Shown here in pieces: positions 53,916-62,911 of a stretch of 64,000 nt of DNA. Made by a program: the position numbers and the translations under genes. Position 1 is the stretch's first letter. Each line of letters opens with the position of its first letter. This DNA comes from an uncultured Eggerthella sp. (GTDB taxonomy: Bacteria; Actinomycetota; Coriobacteriia; Coriobacteriales; Eggerthellaceae), in contig UQML01000003.1 in assembly GCA_900542265.1 (NCBI GenBank), forward strand, positions 31,492 through 95,491. Reading direction: 5' to 3'. The notes under the pieces were generated by a model that saw only the letters and a program-made list of their open reading frames with translations, ran no database searches and was not told the origin of the DNA.

Positions 53916-55190
53916 TTAATCAAGTCCAATAAAGGCAGGATAAGCAGATTCGCTATGTGCTGTCATGTCCATACCTTGAGCTTCTTGTTCTTTGTTTACG
54001 CGCAGTGAGCCGCCAAAAATCATCTTTACGACAAATCCAATAACTAATGCACCAACCGCAACAAAAAGAACTGTTACCACAATACCTAATACTTGAGCAC
54101 CTAATAAGGTAGGATCGCCGGTGTAGATCAAACCACCAAAATCTGTCCAAGATAACTCAGGCACACAGAAGATACCCGTTAAGATTCCTCCTACAATACC
54201 ACCTACTGCATGACAGCCAAATGCATCAAGGGCATCATCGTAGCCAATCTTTGGCTTTAACCAAGCGATCGCCCAGTAGCAAACAGGAGAAACGATCAAC
54301 CCCATAACAATTGCTGCCCATGGCTCAACGAAACCTGCAGCAGGAGTAATAACGACAAGCCCTGCCAATAAACCTGTTGCTGCACCAACTAAGGTCGTAT
54401 TGCCGGTAAAAAGACGATCTACAATCATCCATGAAATAAGAGCAGAACCTGATGCGACCACGGTATTGAGTAGCGCCAACGCAGCGATACCATTAGCCGC
54501 AAACGCAGATCCACCATTAAAGCCAAACCAACCGAACCACAACAGTGTTGCGCCAAGACAAATAAAGGGAATATTGTGAGGGCGGTGCTGTAATTTACCA
54601 AACTCTTTACGCGCTCCCAAAAGCAAACAGAGCACCAAACCCGTAAGACCTGACGAAATATGAACAACGTCGCCACCCGCAAAGTCGAGCGCGCCTATCT
54701 CGTCTCCAATAAAGGAGCCTTCTCCACCCCACACCATATGAGCAAGCGGAGCATATATCACTATAACCCAAATCGTAATAAAGGTAATAAGCGCACCAAA
54801 CTTCATACGACCAGCTACAGAACCGGTAATAATAGCACACGTAATCATGGCGAAGGCAGCCTGGAATCCAACGTCAATAATGGCAGGATACACGCTTCCT
54901 TCTGGCACTACCTCAGCTTCAACAAGCATTTCAGAGACAATGGTCAAACACCCAATTTGATCAAATCCGCCAAAGAATGGATTAGACCCATCGCCGCCAT
55001 AAGCAAAACTCCAGCCGCACACAATCCAAACAATACCAACGATACCAATAACGACAAATGACATAAACATGGTGTTGACAACATTTTTGCGACGTGACAA
55101 ACCTCCATAGAAAAAGGCTAATCCTGGTGTCATAAGCAACACCAGCATGGTACTAACGAGCATAAATGCAGTCGATCCCGTATCAAACAT
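53916..55190 (-). CDS. amtB: Ammonium transporter Amt
   Basis: Ammonium channel of the inner membrane. About 424 residues from ATG 55190 (GAGGAGG site), with about 11 hydrophobic segments, FFYGGLSRRKN near 27-36, and the pore twin histidines H177 (DVVHISSGLTG) and H327 (GCHAVGGIVGG). The frame runs upstream to 55313, but those 41 residues are charged and lack a site, so they are untranslated leader. Coupled with glnK. Confidence 0.96.
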   Translation of the reverse strand: MFDTGSTAFMLVSTMLVLLMTPGLAFFYGGLSRRKNVVNTMFMSFVVIGIVGIVWIVCGWSFAYGGDGSNPFFGGFDQIGCLTIVSEMLVEAEVVPEGSVYPAIIDVGFQAAFAMITCAIITGSVAGRMKFGALITFITIWVIVIYAPLAHMVWGGEGSFIGDEIGALDFAGGDVVHISSGLTGLVLCLLLGARKEFGKLQHRPHNIPFICLGATLLWFGWFGFNGGSAFAANGIAALALLNTVVASGSALISWMIVDRLFTGNTTLVGAATGLLAGLVVITPAAGFVEPWAAIVMGLIVSPVCYWAIAWLKPKIGYDDALDAFGCHAVGGIVGGILTGIFCVPELSWTDFGGLIYTGDPTLLGAQVLGIVVTVLFVAVGALVIGFVVKMIFGGSLRVNKEQEAQGMDMTAHSESAYPAFIGLD

Positions 55191-55253
55191 GATCGTTTCC
55201 TCCTCACGTACGAAATCACTTCTAACTTTTAAGCAATTCCATCGTGTCACTAC

Positions 55254-55263
55254 GAACATGTTC
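55254..55263. promoter_or_regulatory. Palindrome GAACATGTTC upstream of amtB
   Basis: A perfect 10-bp palindrome in the 224-bp region between amtB and the divergent GNAT gene, about 65 bp before the amtB start. It may be an operator; no promoter for amtB could be placed with confidence. Confidence 0.25.
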
Positions 55264-55348
55264 ATGTTTTGAGAAGCAGGTTTGTTAACACCGCCGAGAA
55301 ACCGTTTTAACATTCAAGAAGTAAGCGCGTTACAATAATGAAACATGC

Positions 55349-55390
55349 CATGCACGCAGATGCTCGCGTGCATGTAATGGACACTATAAT
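55349..55390 (+). promoter_or_regulatory. Perfect 9-bp dyad and -10 element before the GNAT gene
   Basis: CATGCACGC (55349-55357), 8-bp gap, GCGTGCATG (55366-55374), followed after 10 bp by TATAAT (55385-55390). The expected -35 position falls within the dyad and has no consensus, so the site may bind an activator or repressor. Confidence 0.45.
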
Positions 55391-55414
55391 CCGCAATCTA
55401 GTAAGGAAGCCTCC

Positions 55415-55987
55415 ATGCTTACGTGTCATCCTGTTCAAACCGAAGACGATATCGCCCAAACTGCTGCTCTTGCTCATGAAATTTGGTATGAGTATTGGCC
55501 TGATCTCATTGGGGAAGAACAAACGGCATATATGGTTGAGAATTTCCAAAGCAAAGAGGCTATCGCAAAAGATATCGCTTTGCATAACTATCTCTATTAC
55601 CTCATTAGCGATGAGACTAACAAACTTGTAGGCTATACTGCAGCTGCCCCAGAGCGCTTTGATTCTCCTGACGATGAGTTAGCCTCAGCGCATGGCAGCC
55701 GTGTGTCAGAGCACTTCTTAAAGCGTCTCTTTATTTCAAAAATCTACTTGAGAGCAGATGAGCGAGGCAAGCACTATGCCAGCCGCATCATTGAGTTCTG
55801 GGAGGCGTATTGTCGATCCCATGATCTAGACGGAATGTATTTAACCGTTAATCGTGATAATGAGCTGGGCATTCGCGCCTATCTCGGACGCGGCTTCTCT
55901 ATTCTTGAAGACGTTGCCGCTCCTATTGGTAATGGCTTTGTTATGGATGATCACATCATGGGTAAATCAGTGAAAGACGTTAATTAA
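55415..55987 (+). CDS. GNAT family N-acetyltransferase
   Basis: 190 residues with a GNAT fold: TEDDIAQTAALAHEIWYEYW near the start, SDETNKLVGYTAAAPE (strand 4), then acetyl-CoA loop ADERGKHYASRIIEFWEAYCRSHDLDGMYLTVNRDNELGIRAYLGRGF in the order expected (about 110-160). Substrate not predictable. AAGGAA site before the ATG. Its last four bases overlap the dxs end on the other strand. Confidence 0.9.
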   Translation: MLTCHPVQTEDDIAQTAALAHEIWYEYWPDLIGEEQTAYMVENFQSKEAIAKDIALHNYLYYLISDETNKLVGYTAAAPERFDSPDDELASAHGSRVSEHFLKRLFISKIYLRADERGKHYASRIIEFWEAYCRSHDLDGMYLTVNRDNELGIRAYLGRGFSILEDVAAPIGNGFVMDDHIMGKSVKDVN

Positions 55988-57876
55988 GACGCATGAACGG
56001 TATGCGTATGATTATAATAAGCATCACATACGCCTTGAGCATTAAGCCCTAAGTCAGCAAATAAAAGATCGACCTTACCCTGTTCTACAAACGCATCAGG
56101 AAGACCTAACGTAACTACCGTTGCGTCCTTGTCTATTTTTTGGAGCGCTGCCTCAACACCCTGTCCAGCACCGCCTGTTACGACACCATCTTCAAGCGTA
56201 ATAATAAACTTGGTTTGTGCGGCCGTTGCAATCATGTCAAGATCAAGTGGTTTAACCCATCGCATATCAACCACGCCACACGATACACCCCTATCAGCTA
56301 AGATATCAGCAGCTTCTTGGGCGGTTTTAAGCATCCGTCCAAAAGAGAGAATGTAGGCGTCACTTCCCTCTTTAACTAAACGCGCTTTGCCTTCTTCTAG
56401 CAACACAGGTTCATCAATCTGTTCTACCCCAACTGCTGCACCACGTGGGTAGCGCAGCGCTACCGGGCCAGGCAACGTAAGGGCGGTATGAAGCGCTGCT
56501 GCAAGTTCTTGCTCATCCGATGGGGCAAGTACCCTCATTCCTGGAATCATGCGCAAGAGCGCCATATCAAACATGCCATGATGTGTTGGCCCATCGTCAC
56601 CAACAAGGCCAGCTCTATCAATAGCTATCACGACATCAGTATTAGCAAGAGCAACATCAATAATAGTTTGATCCACCGCGCGCTGAAAAAACGTCGAGTA
56701 AAGACAGATTACAGGCTTCAAACCACCAAGTGCTAAACCTGAAGCCATACCCATGGCATGTCCTTCTGCAATACCCACATCAAATACTCGCTCAGGGAAT
56801 TGCTCAACGATAGAGCGCAGTCCAGTACCATCAATCATAGCCGCAGTTACCGCAACAACATTCTCGTCGCGCTGCATTTCTTTAGTTAACGCTTTAGTGA
56901 AAGCTTGAGTGTAGGTTGGCGTCTTATCCGCTTTAGGAAGGACCTCTCCGGTAGCAATACAATACGGTCCAACGCCATGGAAGGTAGATGGTTTACGTTC
57001 AGCTGGTTCATACCCCGCACCCTTTTTAGTTACGGCATGAATCAATACCGGCGCATCAGCATCAAGAGCAGATCGTATCATTCGCTGCAAAAGAGCAATA
57101 TCATGTCCATTAACAGGAGGAGTACAGATAATACCAAGCTTTTCAAACAAAGTTGACTCAGGCAATACAAATTGTTTTAAAGAATCTTTGGCATTGCGTC
57201 CTAAACGAAGCATCATTTTGCCAGCTGCACTCATTTGGTGCTCCATAAAATCTTGCATTGAGTCGCGGCTATTACGATACCCACTCGACATGCGAACATC
57301 GCCTAAATGCTTAGCGAGAGCGCCCACATTGCGAGAGATCGACATTTCATTATCATTCAAGATGATAACCATGGGTGTTTGAGCTTGCCCGATATCATTA
57401 AGCGCCTCAAATGCCATGCCGCCTGCAATAGAAGCATCACCAATAAGCGTGATAATTTTTTCGTCGCCTCCACGTAAATCACGCGCACGAGCTAAGCCAT
57501 AGGCAACTGACAATGAATCCGAAGCGTGCCCTGATGGATGAACATCATGAGGATTGGATTGAGGTTTAGGAAAACCTGACAAACCTTTATACGTGCGAAG
57601 CGTATCAAACTCATCAACACGCCCCGTTACCAACATATGAGCATACGATTGATGACCAACGTCAAATAAAAAGCGGTCATGAGGCGAATGCAATTGCGAA
57701 TGAGCTGCCAAAATGATTTCAACAGCACCCAAACTTGATGCAACGTGGCCACCGTTTTTTGAAGTTACTTCAATTATTTCTTGTCTAATCTCAGAAGCAA
57801 GAATTTCGAGCTCTTCAACACTGAGTAAAGAAAGAGCATCTGGTGATTGAATTGAGTCTAGGATTCTCGTATCCAT
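55984..57876 (-). CDS. dxs: 1-deoxy-D-xylulose-5-phosphate synthase
   Basis: Thiamine-diphosphate enzyme joining pyruvate and glyceraldehyde 3-phosphate, first step of the MEP isoprenoid pathway. 630 residues; FDVGHQSYAHM near 71-81, the ThDP/Mg motif GDASIAGGMAFEALND (146-161) with N174, and in the second half DRAGLVGDDGPTHHGMFD. The more usual GDGALTGG is GDASIAGG here. Last gene of the efp-accC-nusB-xseB run. Confidence 0.96.
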   Translation of the reverse strand: MDTRILDSIQSPDALSLLSVEELEILASEIRQEIIEVTSKNGGHVASSLGAVEIILAAHSQLHSPHDRFLFDVGHQSYAHMLVTGRVDEFDTLRTYKGLSGFPKPQSNPHDVHPSGHASDSLSVAYGLARARDLRGGDEKIITLIGDASIAGGMAFEALNDIGQAQTPMVIILNDNEMSISRNVGALAKHLGDVRMSSGYRNSRDSMQDFMEHQMSAAGKMMLRLGRNAKDSLKQFVLPESTLFEKLGIICTPPVNGHDIALLQRMIRSALDADAPVLIHAVTKKGAGYEPAERKPSTFHGVGPYCIATGEVLPKADKTPTYTQAFTKALTKEMQRDENVVAVTAAMIDGTGLRSIVEQFPERVFDVGIAEGHAMGMASGLALGGLKPVICLYSTFFQRAVDQTIIDVALANTDVVIAIDRAGLVGDDGPTHHGMFDMALLRMIPGMRVLAPSDEQELAAALHTALTLPGPVALRYPRGAAVGVEQIDEPVLLEEGKARLVKEGSDAYILSFGRMLKTAQEAADILADRGVSCGVVDMRWVKPLDLDMIATAAQTKFIITLEDGVVTGGAGQGVEAALQKIDKDATVVTLGLPDAFVEQGKVDLLFADLGLNAQGVCDAYYNHTHTVHAS

Positions 57877-57946
57877 CTAGACACACTCTCTTTCATATAA
57901 GGCACTAATTGCATCATTACACCCAATACTGAGTCATTAAAACGCT

Positions 57947-58168
57947 CTAGGATAGGCTAGATTCTTCTTCGTCCGAGCCAGAATTTGACTCTGAATCTTG
58001 AGCAGCAATCCCTTCTTCAAGTAATGTTGATGCACGAAGCCCTAATTGCACCGCTTCTTCATAAAGCGTCAGAGCGTCGTCGAGCGGTAGTGCATCATCG
58101 CTTACCGCATCAACAATTTCTTGTAAACGAGTTTGTATCTCCTCGAAAGAGTCTTGCTGATCACTCAT
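57947..58168 (-). CDS. xseB: Exodeoxyribonuclease VII small subunit
   Basis: Partner of XseA in ExoVII. 73 residues: SFEEIQTRLQEIVDAVSDDALPLDDALTLYEEAVQLGLRA is the family helix pair, with an acidic Ser/Glu tail. ATG 58168 overlaps the nusB stop by 8 bp and has AGAGG upstream. No xseA lies beside it, although the two genes are often adjacent. Confidence 0.92.
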   Translation of the reverse strand: MSDQQDSFEEIQTRLQEIVDAVSDDALPLDDALTLYEEAVQLGLRASTLLEEGIAAQDSESNSGSDEEESSLS

Positions 58169-58589
58169 GTGATTCATCCTCTAAAGCAAGAGCAATACGG
58201 CCTAAAATTCCATTAACAAAACGAGGTGAGTCTTCTCCACCAAATAGCTTTGCCAAATTGACTGCTTCATTGATAGAAACAGAGATAGGAACATCATCCA
58301 CATACTTCATCTCGTATGTTGTGAGACGCAATAATGAGCGGTCAACGATGGGCATACGATCAAGTGCCCAATTCTCGGAAGCCGCATCAATATAGGCATC
58401 CAACTCATCAAGATGCTCTTGGGTGCCGCGCAATAAATCTTGCGCGTAATCTCCCAAAAGTTTTGTTTCATCAATCAGCAAACCAGCTGCGATGAGGTCT
58501 TCAGGTTTCTCATCAACCATTTCACCTTGATATAAAACCTGAAGAGCATTTTTTCGTTCTAAACTACGTTCGTGTTGCTTTGCAGCCAT
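58161..58589 (-). CDS. nusB: Transcription antitermination factor NusB
   Basis: Helical RNA-binding protein that binds boxA with S10 (NusE) in rRNA antitermination. 142 residues; RKNALQVLYQGEM near the start and VPISVSINEAVNLAKLFGGEDSPRFVNGILG near the end are typical. 11 bp after the Asp23-like gene; couples to xseB. Confidence 0.95.
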   Translation of the reverse strand: MAAKQHERSLERKNALQVLYQGEMVDEKPEDLIAAGLLIDETKLLGDYAQDLLRGTQEHLDELDAYIDAASENWALDRMPIVDRSLLRLTTYEMKYVDDVPISVSINEAVNLAKLFGGEDSPRFVNGILGRIALALEDESHE

Positions 58590-58600
58590 TACCTTGCCTT

Positions 58601-58951
58601 TTAGTCACGGAATTGAATATCATCTACAGCAATATCAACGCGCGCTACAGGAATGCCTACTTGTGTCTTCATAGCATCAGCAACAGCATTGCGCACGTTT
58701 GTTGCAATCTCCGTTAAAGAAAAACCACTGATAACCGTCAATGAAACGATTACTTCAAGCTCTCCCTCTTCATTGGTTGCAACAGAAACACCGGGCGCAG
58801 TTTGACGCTGCGTGAGCAAAGAGAGAAAACCAGATGTAGGAGTAGCTACCCCCACACTTGCAACACCTGGTACGTCACGTACCGCAAGCGAAACGATTGT
58901 TTCAACAACGCCGGGTGCAATTGCCATACCCTCAGTATTAATATCTCCCAT
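58601..58951 (-). CDS. Asp23/Gls24 family protein (YloU-like)
   Basis: 116 residues, Asp23 (DUF322) family: IAPGVVETIVSLAVRDVPGVASV at the start and VSLTVISGFSLTEIATNVRNAVADAMKTQ in the middle. Members are envelope-associated or of unknown function; no transmembrane helix is present. It overlaps the accC stop by one base and precedes nusB, as in Firmicutes. Confidence 0.92.
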   Translation of the reverse strand: MGDINTEGMAIAPGVVETIVSLAVRDVPGVASVGVATPTSGFLSLLTQRQTAPGVSVATNEEGELEVIVSLTVISGFSLTEIATNVRNAVADAMKTQVGIPVARVDIAVDDIQFRD

Positions 58952-60300
58952 TAGTTACCACCCATTTCTGACTCGATAAAGTCAGTATAAACACGACCAT
59001 CAATAAATGCCTGGTTTTCAAGCACTTGTTGATGGAATGGAATAGTTGTCGCAATTCCTTCAATTTCAAACTCAGCTAACGCACGCTTTCCACGAGCAAT
59101 ACATTCATCGCGATCAATTCCCCAGACGATGAGTTTCGCTACCATTGAATCATAATAGGGCGAAATACGTGAACCTTCTTGGATATACGTTTCGACACGA
59201 ACACCAGGTCCACCTGGTAGTGAAAACTTAGTGATGGTACCAGGGCAAGGTCTGAAGTCATGCGATGGATCTTCTGCATTAATGCGAAACTCCATCGCAT
59301 GTCCAAAAGGTTTAAAAGGAGCACGATCTAAACAAGAAATAGGCTCACCTGATGCAATACGTAACTGTTCTTTAATAATATCAGTGCCTGTAATTTGCTC
59401 TGATACAGGATGTTCTACCTGAACACGGGTATTCATTTCCATAAAGTAGAACTTACCATCTTGATCAAGCAAAAACTCAATAGTGCCCGCATTCTCATAA
59501 CCGGTAGCACGAACTGCTTTAGTAGCAGCGACACCCATAGCACGACGCGTTTCCTCATCAAGAGCTGGAGAAGGAGCTTCTTCCAAAAGCTTTTGATGAC
59601 GACGCTGTAAAGAACAGTCGCGCTCGCAAAGAGAAATGCGATTGCCAAATTTATCAGCAAGAATTTGAACTTCAACATGGCGAGGACGCAAAACAAGCTT
59701 TTCTAGATAAACATCTCCATTGCCAAAAGCGGCTTGGGCTTCTGCTCTAGCCGCTAAGAACTGGCTTTCAAGCTCATCAGGCGTATGCACTTCACGCATG
59801 CCTTTGCCGCCGCCTCCTGCACTCGCCTTTACGAGAATGGGATACCCGACTGCTTCAGCAAATGCGCGCGCCTCATCAACAGTCTCCACAACACCATCTG
59901 ATCCAGGCACTGTAGGGACGCCGCACGCTTTCATAGTTTCACGAGCCGCCGCTTTATTGCCCATAGCATCAATACACTCTGGGCTTGGCCCAATAAAGAC
60001 AATATCATTGTCAATACATGCACGAGCAAAACCAGAATTCTCAGCCAAGAATCCATAGCCGGGATGAATAGCATCAGCGCCCGTGTTAACAGCAGCAGCA
60101 ATAATGTTAGACACAATCAAATATGACTGGTTTGCAGGAGCAGGACCGATACAAACAGCCTCATCAGCCATTCTTACCGGAAGCGTATTAGCGTCTTCCG
60201 TAGAATAAACAGCAACAGTCTTTATTCCTAATTCCTTACATGCGCGAATAATACGAAGAGCAACTTCGCCACGATTTGCGATTAATACTTTATTAAACAT
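58951..60300 (-). CDS. accC: Biotin carboxylase (acetyl-CoA/pyruvate carboxylase subunit)
   Basis: ATP-dependent carboxylation of biotin on a carrier protein. 449 residues; ATP-grasp with VKASAGGGGKGMREV, FMEMNTRVQVEHPVSEQITG and a C-terminal biotin carboxylase domain. It directly follows a gene that fuses a carboxyltransferase to a biotin carrier, so it may serve a pyruvate carboxylase-like complex, acetyl-CoA carboxylase, or both. Confidence 0.94.
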   Translation of the reverse strand: MFNKVLIANRGEVALRIIRACKELGIKTVAVYSTEDANTLPVRMADEAVCIGPAPANQSYLIVSNIIAAAVNTGADAIHPGYGFLAENSGFARACIDNDIVFIGPSPECIDAMGNKAAARETMKACGVPTVPGSDGVVETVDEARAFAEAVGYPILVKASAGGGGKGMREVHTPDELESQFLAARAEAQAAFGNGDVYLEKLVLRPRHVEVQILADKFGNRISLCERDCSLQRRHQKLLEEAPSPALDEETRRAMGVAATKAVRATGYENAGTIEFLLDQDGKFYFMEMNTRVQVEHPVSEQITGTDIIKEQLRIASGEPISCLDRAPFKPFGHAMEFRINAEDPSHDFRPCPGTITKFSLPGGPGVRVETYIQEGSRISPYYDSMVAKLIVWGIDRDECIARGKRALAEFEIEGIATTIPFHQQVLENQAFIDGRVYTDFIESEMGGN

Positions 60301-60303
60301 ATA

Positions 60304-62196
60304 TTACGCACTCTCTGGTCCGATTGCGTCATGAGAAATTGATGGCTCAATGTAGAACAGAGGAGTACCAAACTCAACAGGTGTTGCATCTTCAAGGCAA
60401 ACCTCGCGAATGGTGCCAATTTGCTCTGCCGCAATTTCGTTCATGAGTTTCATAGCTTCAACAATACATAAGGTTTGATTTGCTGCAACCTCATCACCAA
60501 CCTTAACAAAAGGTGGCTCGCCAGGAGCAGGGGCAGCATAGAACGTACCAACCATAGGAGCAGTTACACAAATCCAATTTGCAGGATGAGTATTTGCCGG
60601 AGCTTGTGCTTGCTGAGGAGCAGGAGCAGGAGTTTGTACTGCTTGAGGAATAGCAGCGGGAGCTTGCGCTGCCGCCTGAGGCACTCCTTCACTACCAGGC
60701 ATACGAACAGCAATGCGAACGCCTTCTTCTTCAACAACAATCTCGCCAACGCCGCTCTCTTCCGCTACGCGAACGAGCTCACGGATCTGGTTGATATCCA
60801 CGTATTCCTCCTCTTTTGTTTGGCTTGACTCCTCACGAAGCAAGAAATCAACCTTTTCTGATGTACGATGTTTGCTTAAGTAAGTGCGTGCTTCATTAGG
60901 GAACAAAGCATACATCAAAACGTCTTCTTCAGAATGAGCGAGATCACCAATCTCTTCTTCAAGTTCTGCATACGTTGTCGTTACTAATGATCCTGGTGCA
61001 ATGCTTGGATCAAGAATCTCGGAATCTCCTACTACCTTTGCGACAATTTCTTTATCCATAGGTCCAGGAGCCTTGCCGTAATATCCGCAGATATAATCTT
61101 TCATCTCTTTAGAGACAACGCTCCAACGCTTACCAGTCAAAACATTAAATACTGCCTGAGTACCAACGATTTGAGAAAGGGGCGTAACTAACGGCGGATA
61201 GCCTACTTCAGCACGAACCTTGGGGATTTCTTTCATTACTTCATCAATGCGATCCCCTGCATTTTGAATCTCTAACTGGGATACAAGATTAGACATCATG
61301 CCACCAGGAACCTGATGTGAATAAACCTTCATATGAGTTAAGCTTGAAACGCCGCGCTTATAGTGACCACGACGTCTTACTTCTTCCCAATATTCAGAAA
61401 TCTCAAAGAGAAGATCCAAATCAAGTCCTGTGTCGTAGCGACTCTCTTCAAGTGCAGCTACAATCATCTCGACTGCAGGATGCGAATTACCAAAAGCAAG
61501 AGGTGCACTTGCCGTATCAGCAATAGCTGCACCTGCTTCAGCAGCTTTAATAATGTTAGCTGGCGCCATGCCGCCAACATAGTGGCAATGAATATGAACG
61601 GGCAAGCCGATTTCAGCATTAAATGCTTTTACCATACGCTCGGTACGATAAGGCGTCAACATGCCTGCCATATCTTTAATCGCAATAGAATCAGCACCCA
61701 AATCTTTAAGTTGCTGTCCGTATTCGAGAAAACTATCCAGGGTATGTACGGGAGACAAGGTGTATGAAATAGCACCTTCAAAATGTGCACCCGCTTCTTT
61801 AATTGCTTCTGCGTTATCAACAACATTGCGAATATCATTCAATGCGTCAAAAACACGAAACACATCAATACCATTACGATGGGCTGCATTGATGAAACGA
61901 TGAACAATTTCTTTTGAATAGTGCTTATATCCTACGAGGTTTTGTCCACGAGAAAGCATGGATAGACGCGTATTGGGAGTTTTAGCTTTAATTGAACGAA
62001 GACGATCCCAAGGATTTTCATCTAAGAAGCGCAAGCATGTATCAAACGTTGCACCACCCCAGGCCTCAATTGCCCAATAACCGACACGATCCATCTTAGG
62101 CAAAATTGGCAGCATATCACCAATAGACATACGCGTAGCCCATAAGCTTTGCTGACCATCACGAATGGTTGTATCCATTAATTGCAGTTTTGCCAA
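60304..62196 (-). CDS. Pyruvate/oxaloacetate carboxyltransferase fused to AccB-type biotin carrier
   Basis: 630 residues in two parts. Residues 1 to about 460 are a PycB/OadA-type carboxyltransferase TIM barrel: DTTIRDGQQS (D13), the carbamylated-lysine motif IAIKDMAG (K174), and the metal histidines H203 and H205. Residues about 475-630 match AccB: VDINQIRELVRVAEESGVGE, an Ala/Pro/Gln-rich linker, then a biotinyl domain with EAMKLMNEI (K583). OadA proteins normally end in a different carrier lacking the AccB N-terminal helix. TTG start behind a very strong AAGGAGGTG. With accC it could form a two-subunit pyruvate carboxylase. Confidence 0.9.
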   Translation of the reverse strand: MAKLQLMDTTIRDGQQSLWATRMSIGDMLPILPKMDRVGYWAIEAWGGATFDTCLRFLDENPWDRLRSIKAKTPNTRLSMLSRGQNLVGYKHYSKEIVHRFINAAHRNGIDVFRVFDALNDIRNVVDNAEAIKEAGAHFEGAISYTLSPVHTLDSFLEYGQQLKDLGADSIAIKDMAGMLTPYRTERMVKAFNAEIGLPVHIHCHYVGGMAPANIIKAAEAGAAIADTASAPLAFGNSHPAVEMIVAALEESRYDTGLDLDLLFEISEYWEEVRRRGHYKRGVSSLTHMKVYSHQVPGGMMSNLVSQLEIQNAGDRIDEVMKEIPKVRAEVGYPPLVTPLSQIVGTQAVFNVLTGKRWSVVSKEMKDYICGYYGKAPGPMDKEIVAKVVGDSEILDPSIAPGSLVTTTYAELEEEIGDLAHSEEDVLMYALFPNEARTYLSKHRTSEKVDFLLREESSQTKEEEYVDINQIRELVRVAEESGVGEIVVEEEGVRIAVRMPGSEGVPQAAAQAPAAIPQAVQTPAPAPQQAQAPANTHPANWICVTAPMVGTFYAAPAPGEPPFVKVGDEVAANQTLCIVEAMKLMNEIAAEQIGTIREVCLEDATPVEFGTPLFYIEPSISHDAIGPESA

Positions 62197-62251
62197 GCGG
62201 GTTGCACCTCCTTATAGCTACCCCATCATTGGGGGCGAAATTTGAATCTTC

Positions 62252-62281
62252 ATTATAATGCACGAGGCGCTTGCGCGCCCC
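62252..62281 (-). promoter_or_regulatory. TATAAT beside a GC-rich hairpin, upstream of the carboxyltransferase gene
   Basis: On the minus strand a 7-bp stem (62264-62270 with 62275-62281, one G-U) is followed after 6 bp by TATAAT (62252-62257). The hairpin occupies the -35 area and no consensus -35 is seen. It could be the end of the efp transcript plus a new promoter; a smaller CCCC/GGGG hairpin follows at 62221-62234. Confidence 0.4.
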
Positions 62282-62322
62282 GTACCCAAAGTTAGTTTTT
62301 GGTAGGTGAGTTGAAAACTCGA

Positions 62323-62883
62323 TTAGACGCGTGTGATATAACGACCATCGCGTGTGTCAATACGCAAGATTTCACCAGGGTTAATAAACATAGGGACTTG
62401 TACAACAGCGCCTGTTTCAAGCGTAGCTGGTTTAGTAGAACCTTGTACGGTATCACCCTTAAATCCTGGCTCAGTATCAGTAACCTCAAGCTCAACAAAC
62501 ATAGCAGGCTCAATGCCAATCATTTCATCACCTGCATAGAGTAAAGTAGCCTCATCGTTTTCTTTGAGCCACTGAGCAACATCTCCTACTACATCAGCAG
62601 GAATAGCGAGCTGCTCAAAGGTGTTGCTATCCATGAAGTAAAAATCCATTCCATCATTGTAGAGATATTGCATTTTGCGATTCTCTAAACGACGTGATTC
62701 GAATTTGGTTCCAGAATTAAAAGTATACTCAACAACACGACCAGAACGGATATCACGCAACTTAGTGCGAACAAATGCGCCACCTTTACCGGGCTTTACA
62801 TGTTGAAACTCAATAATGGTCCAAAGTTTGTCGTTGTACTCAATACACATTCCATTACGGAAATCAGCAGTTGAAATTGCCAC
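62323..62883 (-). CDS. efp: Translation elongation factor P
   Basis: Relieves ribosome stalling at polyproline. 186 residues, three beta-barrel domains; the tip loop is HVKPGKGGAFVR with conserved K33. E. coli-type modification needs EpmA/EpmB and Bacillus uses another; neither can be told from this window. 28 bp downstream of the M24 peptidase gene. Confidence 0.97.
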   Translation of the reverse strand: MAISTADFRNGMCIEYNDKLWTIIEFQHVKPGKGGAFVRTKLRDIRSGRVVEYTFNSGTKFESRRLENRKMQYLYNDGMDFYFMDSNTFEQLAIPADVVGDVAQWLKENDEATLLYAGDEMIGIEPAMFVELEVTDTEPGFKGDTVQGSTKPATLETGAVVQVPMFINPGEILRIDTRDGRYITRV

Positions 62884-62911
62884 GCTTACTCCTTGATCGA
62901 TCTCTTTGCGT

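Noticed and set aside
55191..55313. Longer AmtB with 41 extra residues
   Set aside because: No ribosome site upstream, charged sequence unlike Amt N termini, and a strong GAGGAGG before ATG 55190.
55264..55320. GlnR-like box upstream of amtB
   Set aside because: TAAC and GAAAC elements occur, but with 8 rather than 6 bp between them; not good enough to call.
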